Positions 1-5,108 of a stretch of 5,108 bases of DNA are shown here, piece after piece. This DNA comes from Immundisolibacteraceae bacterium (lineage in GTDB: Bacteria > Pseudomonadota > Gammaproteobacteria > Immundisolibacterales > Immundisolibacteraceae). The stretch spans positions 1 through 5,108 of the forward strand of contig JAESTY010000153.1 in the NCBI GenBank assembly GCA_016763355.1. Direction: 5' to 3'. Both the position numbers and the translations under genes were made by a program. Under the pieces are notes generated by a model. It worked only from the letters and a program-made list of their open reading frames with translations, did no database searches and had not been told where the DNA came from. Position 1 is the stretch's first letter, and the number at the start of each line of letters is the position of its first letter.

Positions 1-579
1 CTGTTTGCTTTTAGTAGTGAGAACTGGAACCGTCCTGAACAGGAGGTTACCTTGCTGATGGAGTTATTTACCGAGCGCTTGCAGGCCGAAACACCCGGTA
101 TGGTGGAGCGAAATATCAGTTTGCGGGTGGTCGGCAGTCGAAACCGGTTCCCGCAATCCCTGTTAGAAAGAATTGAAGAGGTCGAACTGGCCACCGCTGG
201 TGGCAGCCAGTTATCTTTGCAGATTGCAGCTGATTACGGTGGCCGCTGGGACATCGTTGAGGCCGCGCGGCAGCTCGCCAGCAAGGCAGCTGCTGGACAG
301 CTAGATCCAAATAGCATTACTGAACAAAGTTTCTGTGAAGCACTGGCGTTATCACCGGCGCCAGATCCAGACCTGCTTATTCGTACCGGCGGGGAGTTCC
401 GGGTGAGTAATTTTTTACTCTGGCAGCTGGCCTACGGCGAACTTTATTTTACCGATCTTTGCTGGCCCGATTTTGATGCTGACGAATTCCAGCGAGCATT
501 ACACTGGTTTGCAGATCGGTCACGCCGGTTTGGTGGGCTCGATGATGCAGCGTTGAATGTCCAGGCAGAAGCTGAATAG
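1..579 (+). CDS. uppS: Undecaprenyl diphosphate synthase (isoprenyl transferase), 5'-truncated by window edge
   Basis: This is the C-terminal 192 residues of the cis-prenyltransferase that adds eight isopentenyl units to farnesyl diphosphate, making the C55 lipid carrier for peptidoglycan and surface polysaccharides. It acts in the cytosol at the inner membrane face. The frame is open from base 1; comparison with E. coli UppS (253 aa) suggests about 66 residues are missing, including the N-terminal catalytic Asp. Family motifs are clear: FSSENWNRP at partial residues 4-12, NYGG-like DYGGRWDIV near 78-86, RTGGE at 128-132 with Arg134 (diphosphate binding), and SNFLLWQ then AYGELYFTD, whose Glu147 matches the Mg-binding Glu213 of E. 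coli. The usual His after RTGGE in E. coli is Phe here, a variable position. It ends with TAG at 577-579, 9 nt before cdsA, so co-transcription is very likely. Identification is by recalled family motifs, with high certainty. Confidence 0.97.
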   Translation: MFAFSSENWNRPEQEVTLLMELFTERLQAETPGMVERNISLRVVGSRNRFPQSLLERIEEVELATAGGSQLSLQIAADYGGRWDIVEAARQLASKAAAGQLDPNSITEQSFCEALALSPAPDPDLLIRTGGEFRVSNFLLWQLAYGELYFTDLCWPDFDADEFQRALHWFADRSRRFGGLDDAALNVQAEAE

Positions 580-588
580 GCGTTAGAG

Positions 589-1401
589 ATGCTATTGCAA
601 CGGGTAATCACTGCACTGGTATTAGCGCCGCTGGCAATTGGGCTGCTATTCCTGGCTGAGGCTGAGTTGTTTGCGCTGGGATTGATGCCATTGATTCTGG
701 TTGGCGGCGCCGAGTGGTGTCGTTTGGCAGGGGTTAAGTCGGTGGCTTTTAAAACCATTTATATACTGCTGCTTGGGTTGCTGATGCTGATTTGCTATCA
801 GTGGCCGGTGGTGGTTGGTCCGCTACTGGTATTAACACCAATCTGGTGGTTGTTAATCGGCTGGGTGATTACTGGCTATCCGGGCAAGCAACCTCGCTGG
901 TTATTGTCAAAAGCGCCCATGTTGTTAGCTGGGCCGTTGCTGCTAGTGGTTTCCTGGTATGCCTTTATTGTTATGCGCGGCCGCCCAGATGGGCAGTGGT
1001 TGATCATGCTGCTGTTCGCACTGGTCTGGGGCGCTGACATTGGTGCCTATTTCGCCGGGCGACGTTGGGGCAAAGTTAAACTGATGCCTGAAGTGAGTCC
1101 TGGGAAAAGCTGGGAAGGTGTGGTTGGTGGCTCTGTAGCCGCACTGGTGATAGCCGCAATTGCGGCCGTTTCGTCAGGCCAAACCGGAATAGAGCTGGTT
1201 TATTTAATTGTGGTGGGTATGGTGACTGCCTGGGTATCGGTCGTGGGCGATCTGGCAGAGAGCCTGTTTAAGCGTCGAGCCGGGGTTAAAGATAGCGGTA
1301 AATTATTGCCCGGGCATGGCGGTGTACTGGACCGAATCGATGGTCTGGTGGTTGCAGCACCTTTTTTTAGTGTCGCTATGTTGGGCCATTGGCAGTTTTA
1401 A
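589..1401 (+). CDS. cdsA: Phosphatidate cytidylyltransferase (CDP-diacylglycerol synthase)
   Basis: This integral inner-membrane enzyme converts CTP and phosphatidic acid to CDP-diacylglycerol, the precursor of phosphatidylethanolamine, phosphatidylglycerol and cardiolipin. The protein is 270 aa (E. coli CdsA is 285). Most of it is hydrophobic, with likely membrane segments near residues 5-22, 27-40, 56-71, 75-94, 111-128, 136-148, 182-195 and 203-220. The CdsA family signature lies at about 225-251: SLFKRR, then KDSGKLLPGHGG, then the DRID acidic pair (Asp248, Asp251) that binds metal. Upstream, WGADIGAYFAGRRWGK (147-162) and SPGKSWEG (170-177) are further family blocks. ATG 589 is the only reasonable start, because the uppS TAG is in frame four codons upstream. 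The ribosome site is weak (TTAGAG at 583-588, directly abutting the start), so translation may depend on coupling to uppS. It ends at TAA 1399-1401. Confidence 0.97.
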   Translation: MLLQRVITALVLAPLAIGLLFLAEAELFALGLMPLILVGGAEWCRLAGVKSVAFKTIYILLLGLLMLICYQWPVVVGPLLVLTPIWWLLIGWVITGYPGKQPRWLLSKAPMLLAGPLLLVVSWYAFIVMRGRPDGQWLIMLLFALVWGADIGAYFAGRRWGKVKLMPEVSPGKSWEGVVGGSVAALVIAAIAAVSSGQTGIELVYLIVVGMVTAWVSVVGDLAESLFKRRAGVKDSGKLLPGHGGVLDRIDGLVVAAPFFSVAMLGHWQF

Positions 1402-1419
1402 TAACGGCGGTTATTGGGG
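1396..1419 (+). other. Small hairpin across the cdsA stop codon
   Basis: AATAAC (1400-1405) and GTTATT (1410-1415) form a perfect 6-bp inverted repeat around the 4-nt loop GGCG. In RNA the stem could grow by up to four U·G pairs (1396-1399 with 1416-1419). It overlaps the cdsA stop and ends just before the likely dxr ribosome site GAAGAG (1422-1427). It has no downstream T-run, so it is not a canonical terminator. The repeat is visible in the sequence; any role in mRNA processing or in tuning dxr translation is inference. Confidence 0.45.
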
Positions 1420-1433
1420 TTGAAGAGCGTTAA

Positions 1434-2615
1434 ATGAGCGAAATAAAACAGCTGGTTATTCTCGGCGCCACCGGCTCGGTCGGCATGAGCACGCTGGCGG
1501 TGGTCGCTTTACACCCAGAACGTTTTCAGTTGTTTGCGTTAACCGCAAATACCCAGGCAGATAAAGCCGCTGATCTTTGCCGCCAATACCAACCGCAGTT
1601 TTTTGTAATGGCCGACGAAGTTGGAGGGGCTCGGCTTACTGATCTGGTTACCGATTTACCAACTCAAGTGCTCACCGGGAAAGCAGCACTTGAAGAAGTC
1701 GCGCGGGCCAGTGAAGTCGATATGGTCATGGCTGCGATTGTGGGAGCGGCCGGGTTGGCACCGACGTTAAGTGCGGTGAATGCCGGCAAGGTGGTGCTGC
1801 TAGCTAATAAAGAATCGCTGGTGATGGCTGGCAAATTGTTTATGGACGCAGTTTCTGCCCACGGTGGGCAGCTGTTACCGATTGATAGCGAACAGAACGC
1901 CATGTTTCAGTCGTTGCCGGGTTTTAAAATTGGTCAACCATTGCAGGAGCTTGGCGTTTCGCGGATTTGGTTAACCGCATCCGGTGGGCCTTTTTTAAAC
2001 CGTACCGCAGAGAGTCTGGCCCAGGTGACCCCCGATCAGGCCTGTGCACACCCGAACTGGGTGATGGGCCGAAAAATATCTGTTGATTCGGCAACCATGA
2101 TGAACAAAGGGCTCGAGGTTATCGAAACCGCCTGGTTCTTTGGCGTGCCCGGTGAACAGGTTGAAGTAGTCATACATCCCAAAAGTATTGTCCATTCGTT
2201 GGTTGAATATATTGACGGCTCTATTTTGTGCCAGATGGGTAGCGCTGATATGCGTATTCCTATCGCTCATGCCCTGGCCTGGCCAGAACGCATTCGTTCC
2301 GGCGCGCCTGGTCTGGATATGCGCTCACTAGTGGATTTACAGTTCCAGCCGGTTCCAGAAGGTGCTTTTCCATGTTTAGAGCTTGCCTATCAGGTGCTCG
2401 AGGCTGGCGGGTTAGCGCCGACCCATCTTAATGCTGCCAATGAAATTGCTGTGGCGGCTTTTCTGGATGGCAGAATAGGCTTTTTACAGATAGCTGAACT
2501 GGTGGATCGGGTATTACAGGGTTTACCTAATGGTCAGGCGCTGGATTTGGACCTGGTGATCAGTGCGGACCAGGCAGCCCGCGAACTAGCCACCCAGCTA
2601 GTGGCATCAATTTAG
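1434..2615 (+). CDS. dxr: 1-deoxy-D-xylulose 5-phosphate reductoisomerase
   Basis: This cytosolic enzyme rearranges and reduces 1-deoxy-D-xylulose 5-phosphate to 2-C-methyl-D-erythritol 4-phosphate with NADPH, the committed step of the MEP isoprenoid pathway and the target of fosmidomycin. The protein is 393 aa (E. coli 398). The N-terminal Rossmann motif GATGSVGMSTL spans residues 11-21, and ANKES is at 124-128. Metal ligands correspond to Asp151, Glu153 (PIDSEQNA) and Glu228 (NKGLE). Substrate contacts include Ser183 (ASGGPF), and His206, Trp209 and Met211 in the flexible-loop block HPNWVMGRKISVDSATMMNKG. All are conserved relative to E. coli at near-constant offset, so the enzyme should be active. 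The start is well fixed: an in-frame TAA (1431-1433) directly precedes ATG 1434, and GAAGAG lies 6 nt upstream of it. It sits 32 nt after cdsA, whereas E. coli carries dxr upstream of uppS. Confidence 0.98.
   Translation: MSEIKQLVILGATGSVGMSTLAVVALHPERFQLFALTANTQADKAADLCRQYQPQFFVMADEVGGARLTDLVTDLPTQVLTGKAALEEVARASEVDMVMAAIVGAAGLAPTLSAVNAGKVVLLANKESLVMAGKLFMDAVSAHGGQLLPIDSEQNAMFQSLPGFKIGQPLQELGVSRIWLTASGGPFLNRTAESLAQVTPDQACAHPNWVMGRKISVDSATMMNKGLEVIETAWFFGVPGEQVEVVIHPKSIVHSLVEYIDGSILCQMGSADMRIPIAHALAWPERIRSGAPGLDMRSLVDLQFQPVPEGAFPCLELAYQVLEAGGLAPTHLNAANEIAVAAFLDGRIGFLQIAELVDRVLQGLPNGQALDLDLVISADQAARELATQLVASI
2585..2602 (+). other. Inverted repeat in the last codons of dxr
   Basis: ACTAGC (2585-2590) and GCTAGT (2597-2602) are perfect 6-bp arms around the loop CACCCA. 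A competing fold is possible, because GCCAC (2589-2593) can pair with GTGGC (2601-2605). It is inside coding sequence for the dxr C-terminus (ELATQLVA), where residue conservation is low. It lies 16 nt upstream of the stronger hairpin at 2619-2640. The repeat is observed; any function is unproven and chance is possible for arms this short. Confidence 0.3.
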
Positions 2616-2618
2616 TGG

Positions 2619-2640
2619 TAGCGCTGAACTTCCAGCGCTA
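2619..2640 (+). other. Hairpin immediately after the dxr stop
   Basis: TAGCGCTG (2619-2626) and CAGCGCTA (2633-2640) are perfect 8-bp arms with a 6-nt loop AACTTC, beginning 3 nt after the dxr TAG. It is the strongest inverted repeat in the window. The following bases (ACGAGCTGCC) contain no T-tract, so an intrinsic terminator is unlikely. It could protect the dxr 3' end, mark an RNase processing point, cause partial polarity, or be an operator. It also overlaps the promoter-like -35 element at 2626-2631, so two readings compete for the same bases. Confidence 0.5.
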
Positions 2641-2653
2641 ACGAGCTGCCAAA
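2626..2653 (+). promoter_or_regulatory. Possible sigma-E-type promoter upstream of rseP
   Basis: GAACTT (2626-2631) matches the core of the sigma-E -35 element (GGAACTT in E. coli). After a 16-nt spacer comes GCCAAA (2648-2653), which partly resembles the -10 (TCAAA/TCTGA class). A start of transcription would fall near 2658-2661, leaving an untranslated leader of about 85 nt before rseP. rseP and bamA are sigma-E regulon members in E. coli, so an internal promoter here would be sensible. The -35 is good, the -10 is imperfect, and the -35 sits in the hairpin loop and right arm border. This is a motif match by eye only. Confidence 0.35.
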
Positions 2654-2715
2654 ATTGTTCCGACCAGGCCCCGTACAGATATTCTCATAGCCCTTAAATA
2701 ATCAGGAAAAAAATA

Positions 2716-2748
2716 GTGACGCTTGATTCCGGTAGAAAACATCGATGA
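2716..2748 (+). CDS. Possible 10-codon leader ORF overlapping the rseP start
   Basis: A GTG at 2716 opens a 10-codon frame (VTLDSGRKHR) that ends with TGA at 2746-2748, overlapping the rseP ATG in an ATGA arrangement. AGGA (2704-2707) lies 8 nt upstream of the GTG and is a better Shine-Dalgarno match than anything directly before rseP, where only GGTAG (2731-2735) is visible. It could therefore serve translational coupling into rseP. No family is recognised, the peptide has no run of one amino acid that would suggest attenuation, and the frame may be accidental. Low confidence. Confidence 0.2.
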   Translation: MTLDSGRKHR

Positions 2749-4109
2749 GTAGCATTATCTGGTCGGTTGGTGGTCTGATCGTTGCGCTGGGATTACTGGT
2801 TACGGTCCATGAGTTCGGTCATTTTATTGTTGCCAGAGCTGCGGGCGTCAGGGTACTGCGTTTTAGCGTGGGCTTTGGCAAACCGATCTTTCGGTGGCAG
2901 CGTGATGCTGACTCGACCGAGTATGTGCTGGCAATGATCCCGTTAGGCGGTTACGTGAAAATGCTCGGTGAGGCCGAACAAGAGGTCGATCCTGGGCTGC
3001 GCGCACAGGCGTTTAGTCACAAGAGTCTTGGCCAGCGAGTGGCCATTGTTAGCGCCGGGCCCATCGCCAATTTTCTACTGGCTATAGTGCTGTTCTGGGC
3101 GCTTTATCTGATTGGTATTACCGGCTTTAAACCCATCGTCGGTGAACTTCAAAGCGATAGTTTTGCGGCTCAGGTTGGTTTTGTCGCCGGTGATCAGATC
3201 GTCGCGATTGGCGAAGATCAGGTCATTCTTTGGGAAGAGGTTGGTTTGAAGCTGTTGGCCAGCGCAGTAGAAGCGGAGCCCGTGGCTGTCGAGGTGGTCA
3301 CTGAACAGGGCCAACGGCAGGTGCGCTGGATTGATTTTGCCGAGTTACCTAATGCGCTCGAACAGGCCGATCTGTTAACCCGCATTGGTATGAAGCCTCA
3401 GTTACCGGCTCTACCAGCGGTGATTGGCGAGCTCGTCCCCGGTGAGCCAGCTCAACGGGCAGGTTTGTTACCAGGTGACAAGTTGCTGAATGCGGATGGA
3501 GATGACATTTCCGGTTGGGGTGGTTGGGTTGACTATGTTCGCGCTCGTCCGGAAACCGAGATAACGTTAGAGCTAGAGCGTGATGGAATGTTGGTTACCT
3601 TGGTCCTGACGCCGAGTCGTCGAGAGCAGGGCGGTGAAGTTTATGGCCGGATTGGAGCACTTCCGGATGTGCCCGAGAATTGGTATGACGGCTACCGGGC
3701 GACACGACGTTACGGTTTAGTGGCTGCGCTCGGTAAGGGTATTGAACAGACCGGCGATATGAGTCTGTTAACCTTAAAAATGCTGGGCAAAATGGTGGTC
3801 GGCGAGGTCTCGTTAAAAAATATTAATGGCCCGATTTCAATCGCTGAGTATGCGGGTCGCAGCGCTAAGGTTGGGCTTTCAGCCTTTCTCAAGCTGGTCG
3901 CATTTTTGAGCATTAGTATTGGGATTTTGAACCTGTTGCCTATTCCGGTTCTGGATGGGGGGCATTTACTGTATTATTTCGCTGAATGGGTGAGGGGCAA
4001 ACCGCTTTCAGAGGCAATGCGCGGATTGGGCCAGCAGGGTGGTTTGGTTTTCCTGCTAGGTTTGACCGTGTTGGCACTCTATAACGACGTGCAAAGACTG
4101 ATGCAATAA
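2745..4109 (+). CDS. rseP: RIP zinc metalloprotease RseP (site-2 protease)
   Basis: This inner-membrane intramembrane protease makes the second cut in the anti-sigma factor RseA after DegS, releasing sigma-E; in pseudomonads the homologue is MucP. It also clears signal-peptide remnants in E. coli. The protein is 454 aa (E. coli 450). The zinc motif HEFGH is at residues 22-26 in the first membrane segment (about 5-25), followed by GFGKP (43-47) and the PLGGYVKMLGE block (66-76). A second membrane segment spans about 98-122. Two tandem periplasmic PDZ domains follow, near 127-200 and 222-290. A third segment (about 376-398) leads to NLLPIPVLDGGH, whose Asp404 is the third zinc ligand, and a fourth segment lies at about 431-447. 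The start is fixed by an in-frame TAG at 2733-2735; ATG 2745 is the first start after it. The ribosome site is weak. It is followed after 64 nt by bamA, its usual partner. Confidence 0.97.
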   Translation: MSSIIWSVGGLIVALGLLVTVHEFGHFIVARAAGVRVLRFSVGFGKPIFRWQRDADSTEYVLAMIPLGGYVKMLGEAEQEVDPGLRAQAFSHKSLGQRVAIVSAGPIANFLLAIVLFWALYLIGITGFKPIVGELQSDSFAAQVGFVAGDQIVAIGEDQVILWEEVGLKLLASAVEAEPVAVEVVTEQGQRQVRWIDFAELPNALEQADLLTRIGMKPQLPALPAVIGELVPGEPAQRAGLLPGDKLLNADGDDISGWGGWVDYVRARPETEITLELERDGMLVTLVLTPSRREQGGEVYGRIGALPDVPENWYDGYRATRRYGLVAALGKGIEQTGDMSLLTLKMLGKMVVGEVSLKNINGPISIAEYAGRSAKVGLSAFLKLVAFLSISIGILNLLPIPVLDGGHLLYYFAEWVRGKPLSEAMRGLGQQGGLVFLLGLTVLALYNDVQRLMQ

Positions 4110-4113
4110 TTTG

Positions 4114-4130
4114 GTGACAGAAATTGTCAC
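4114..4130 (+). other. Inverted repeat between rseP and bamA
   Basis: GTGACA (4114-4119) and TGTCAC (4125-4130) are perfect 6-bp arms around GAAAT, starting 4 nt after the rseP stop. A G·U pair could extend the stem inward. No T-run follows, so a terminator is unlikely. The symmetric TGACA-N5-TGTCA layout could also be a protein-binding palindrome, but I cannot assign it to a known regulator. It lies 43 nt before the bamA start and does not cover the likely ribosome site. Confidence 0.4.
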
Positions 4131-4173
4131 GAAGGTATTGATCGCAATTTCACAACTAATAAGTAAAGAGCGA

Positions 4174-5108
4174 ATGGTGATTCTTAGGGTTCGATCGATT
4201 ATTGCGGCAATCTTGTTGCTGCTAGCTTCTGGGCTGTTGACTGTCTCTGCGGCAGAATTTGTGATCGAAGATATCCGTATCGAGGGACTGCGTCGCATCT
4301 CGGCCGGCACGGTGTTCAATGCGCTTCCGGTTGCTGTCGGTGACCAGATCGATGAAGCAGATACCGGTATGCTGATTCGAGCACTGTTCTCCACCGAGTT
4401 TTTTAGAGATGTTGCTATCGACCGCCAGGGTGGTGTGCTGATTATCAATGTCGAGGAACGCCCTTCTATTGCAGAATTGCATATTGAGGGTAATGACGAT
4501 ATTCCTACCGAAGACCTGGAAAAAGGCTTGGCTGAAATTGGGCTGGCGGTGGGTCGGGTATTCGTGCCTTCAGCACTCGACGCGGTGAGCCAGGAACTGG
4601 AGCGCCAGTACTACAGCCACGGTAAATATGGGGTGGAGTTGACCACGGAAGTGGTGCCGTTGCCCCGCAACCGGGTTGATGTGCATATCAATATTATTGA
4701 AGGTAAAGTCGCCCGAATTCGTGATATCAATATTGTCGGCAATCGTATTTTTGATGATAAAGAGCTGTTAAAGGTTTTTGAATTAACCACGCCGAACCTG
4801 ATTAGTTTTGTCACCAATGATGACCGCTATGCTAAAGAGAAGCTCTCTGGCGATCTCGAACGGCTACAGACGTTTTACCTTAATCGCGGTTATCTCGATT
4901 TTGATGTGGTGTCGACCCAGGTTGCGATAACCCCCAAAAAAGATGAGATGTACATCACCATCAATATTAAAGAGGGCATGCAGTACCTGGTTGAGGATGT
5001 GCAGCTTTCAGGTGATTTGATTGTCGATCCTGAGTTACTGGTAGAACTGGTGGCGATTCGGCCAGGTGATACTTTTTCGCGGGCACGGGTCACCGGGACC
5101 AGCGACGC
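4174..5108 (+). CDS. bamA: Outer membrane protein assembly factor BamA, 3'-truncated by window edge
   Basis: BamA is the Omp85-family core of the BAM complex that folds and inserts outer-membrane beta-barrel proteins. The window holds 311 codons; the family is usually about 790-810 aa, so the rest of POTRA4, POTRA5 and the whole barrel are missing. Residues 1-26/27 form a signal peptide: Arg5/Arg7, a hydrophobic core rich in Leu/Ile/Ala, then VSAA before EFVIEDIRIEGL. POTRA1 spans about 28-97 (ending VEERPS), POTRA2 about 98-178 (IEGN; QYYSHGKY; PLPRNRVD), POTRA3 about 181-269 (NIVGN; KLSGDLERLQ; YLNRGYLDF), and POTRA4 begins near 270. In POTRA1 the common LFATG-x-F is LFSTEFF, with Glu for Gly. 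ATG 4174 is chosen because it gives a compact signal peptide; AAGAG (4166-4170) precedes it closely. GTG 4177 has better spacing, and GTG 4114 is in frame but would add an unlikely 20 residues. Confidence 0.96.
   Translation, partial: MVILRVRSIIAAILLLLASGLLTVSAAEFVIEDIRIEGLRRISAGTVFNALPVAVGDQIDEADTGMLIRALFSTEFFRDVAIDRQGGVLIINVEERPSIAELHIEGNDDIPTEDLEKGLAEIGLAVGRVFVPSALDAVSQELERQYYSHGKYGVELTTEVVPLPRNRVDVHINIIEGKVARIRDINIVGNRIFDDKELLKVFELTTPNLISFVTNDDRYAKEKLSGDLERLQTFYLNRGYLDFDVVSTQVAITPKKDEMYITINIKEGMQYLVEDVQLSGDLIVDPELLVELVAIRPGDTFSRARVTGTSD

Noticed and set aside
439..465. GAACTT followed after 16 nt by GCTGG, a sigma-E-like match inside uppS
   Set aside because: The -10 part is poor and the bases encode the conserved GELYFTD-CWPD block of UppS, which explains them without a promoter.
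792..1037. 81-codon + strand frame inside cdsA
   Set aside because: It lies entirely within the well-supported cdsA gene in another frame, has no recognisable family or ribosome site, and looks like an overlap by chance.
2655..2683. TTGTTC and GATATT with 17-nt spacing as a housekeeping promoter before rseP
   Set aside because: Only 3 of 6 and 4 of 6 bases match consensus, a level expected by chance in a gap of this size.
3144..3149. GAACTT hexamer inside rseP
   Set aside because: No -10-like sequence at suitable spacing (the bases there are CGGCTC), so chance is enough.
3929..3954. GAACCT and TCTGG with 15-nt spacing about 220 nt ahead of bamA
   Set aside because: The position suits a bamA promoter, but the -35 departs from consensus, spacing is short, and the bases encode the conserved NLLPIPVLDGG motif.
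4124..4129. TTGTCA as a -35 element ahead of bamA
   Set aside because: It is close to TTGACA, but no acceptable -10 is found 16-18 nt downstream, and it belongs to the inverted-repeat arm.
4056..4448. 130-codon minus-strand frame over the rseP-bamA junction, and other minus-strand frames
   Set aside because: They lie opposite conserved codons of rseP and bamA, show low-complexity Ser/Thr/Ile-rich translations typical of antisense shadows, and have no family features.
1..5108. A hidden novel system, mobile element, CRISPR array or RNA gene
   Set aside because: The genes are all recognised housekeeping envelope and isoprenoid functions packed head to tail; I see no direct repeats, transposase fragments, tRNA-like folds or uncharacterised genes.

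Overview
The window is a colinear, single-strand cell-envelope gene cluster from a Gram-negative bacterium, almost certainly a gammaproteobacterium: 3' part of uppS, then complete cdsA, dxr and rseP, then the 5' part of bamA. All five genes are on the + strand and the proteins resemble their E. coli counterparts at length and motif level. dxr lies between cdsA and rseP. In E. coli dxr lies upstream of uppS, so this is the arrangement known from Pseudomonas and many other non-enteric gammaproteobacteria. The genus cannot be named from what I can see.

Layout: 1-579 uppS (undecaprenyl diphosphate synthase, N-terminal quarter missing); 589-1401 cdsA (CDP-diacylglycerol synthase), 9 nt downstream and in the same reading frame; 1434-2615 dxr (DXP reductoisomerase); a 129-nt gap at 2616-2744 with a hairpin, a possible sigma-E-type promoter and a possible 10-codon leader ORF; 2745-4109 rseP (site-2 intramembrane protease); a 64-nt gap at 4110-4173 with another hairpin; 4174 to the end bamA (outer-membrane assembly factor), cut by the window edge inside POTRA4. 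No stretch longer than 300 bases lacks a gene.

The genes fit together functionally. Dxr commits carbon to the MEP isoprenoid route, and UppS uses the resulting prenyl diphosphates to build the C55 carrier for peptidoglycan and O-antigen. CdsA supplies the activated phospholipid precursor. RseP relays envelope stress to sigma-E, and BamA inserts outer-membrane beta-barrels, whose failure triggers that stress response.

I found no mobile element, CRISPR array, RNA gene, defence system or unknown gene, and I do not think the window holds a new biological system. The points worth a second look are regulatory: small inverted repeats at three of the four gene junctions, the dxr-rseP gap with its promoter-like and leader-like signals, and the choice of bamA start.
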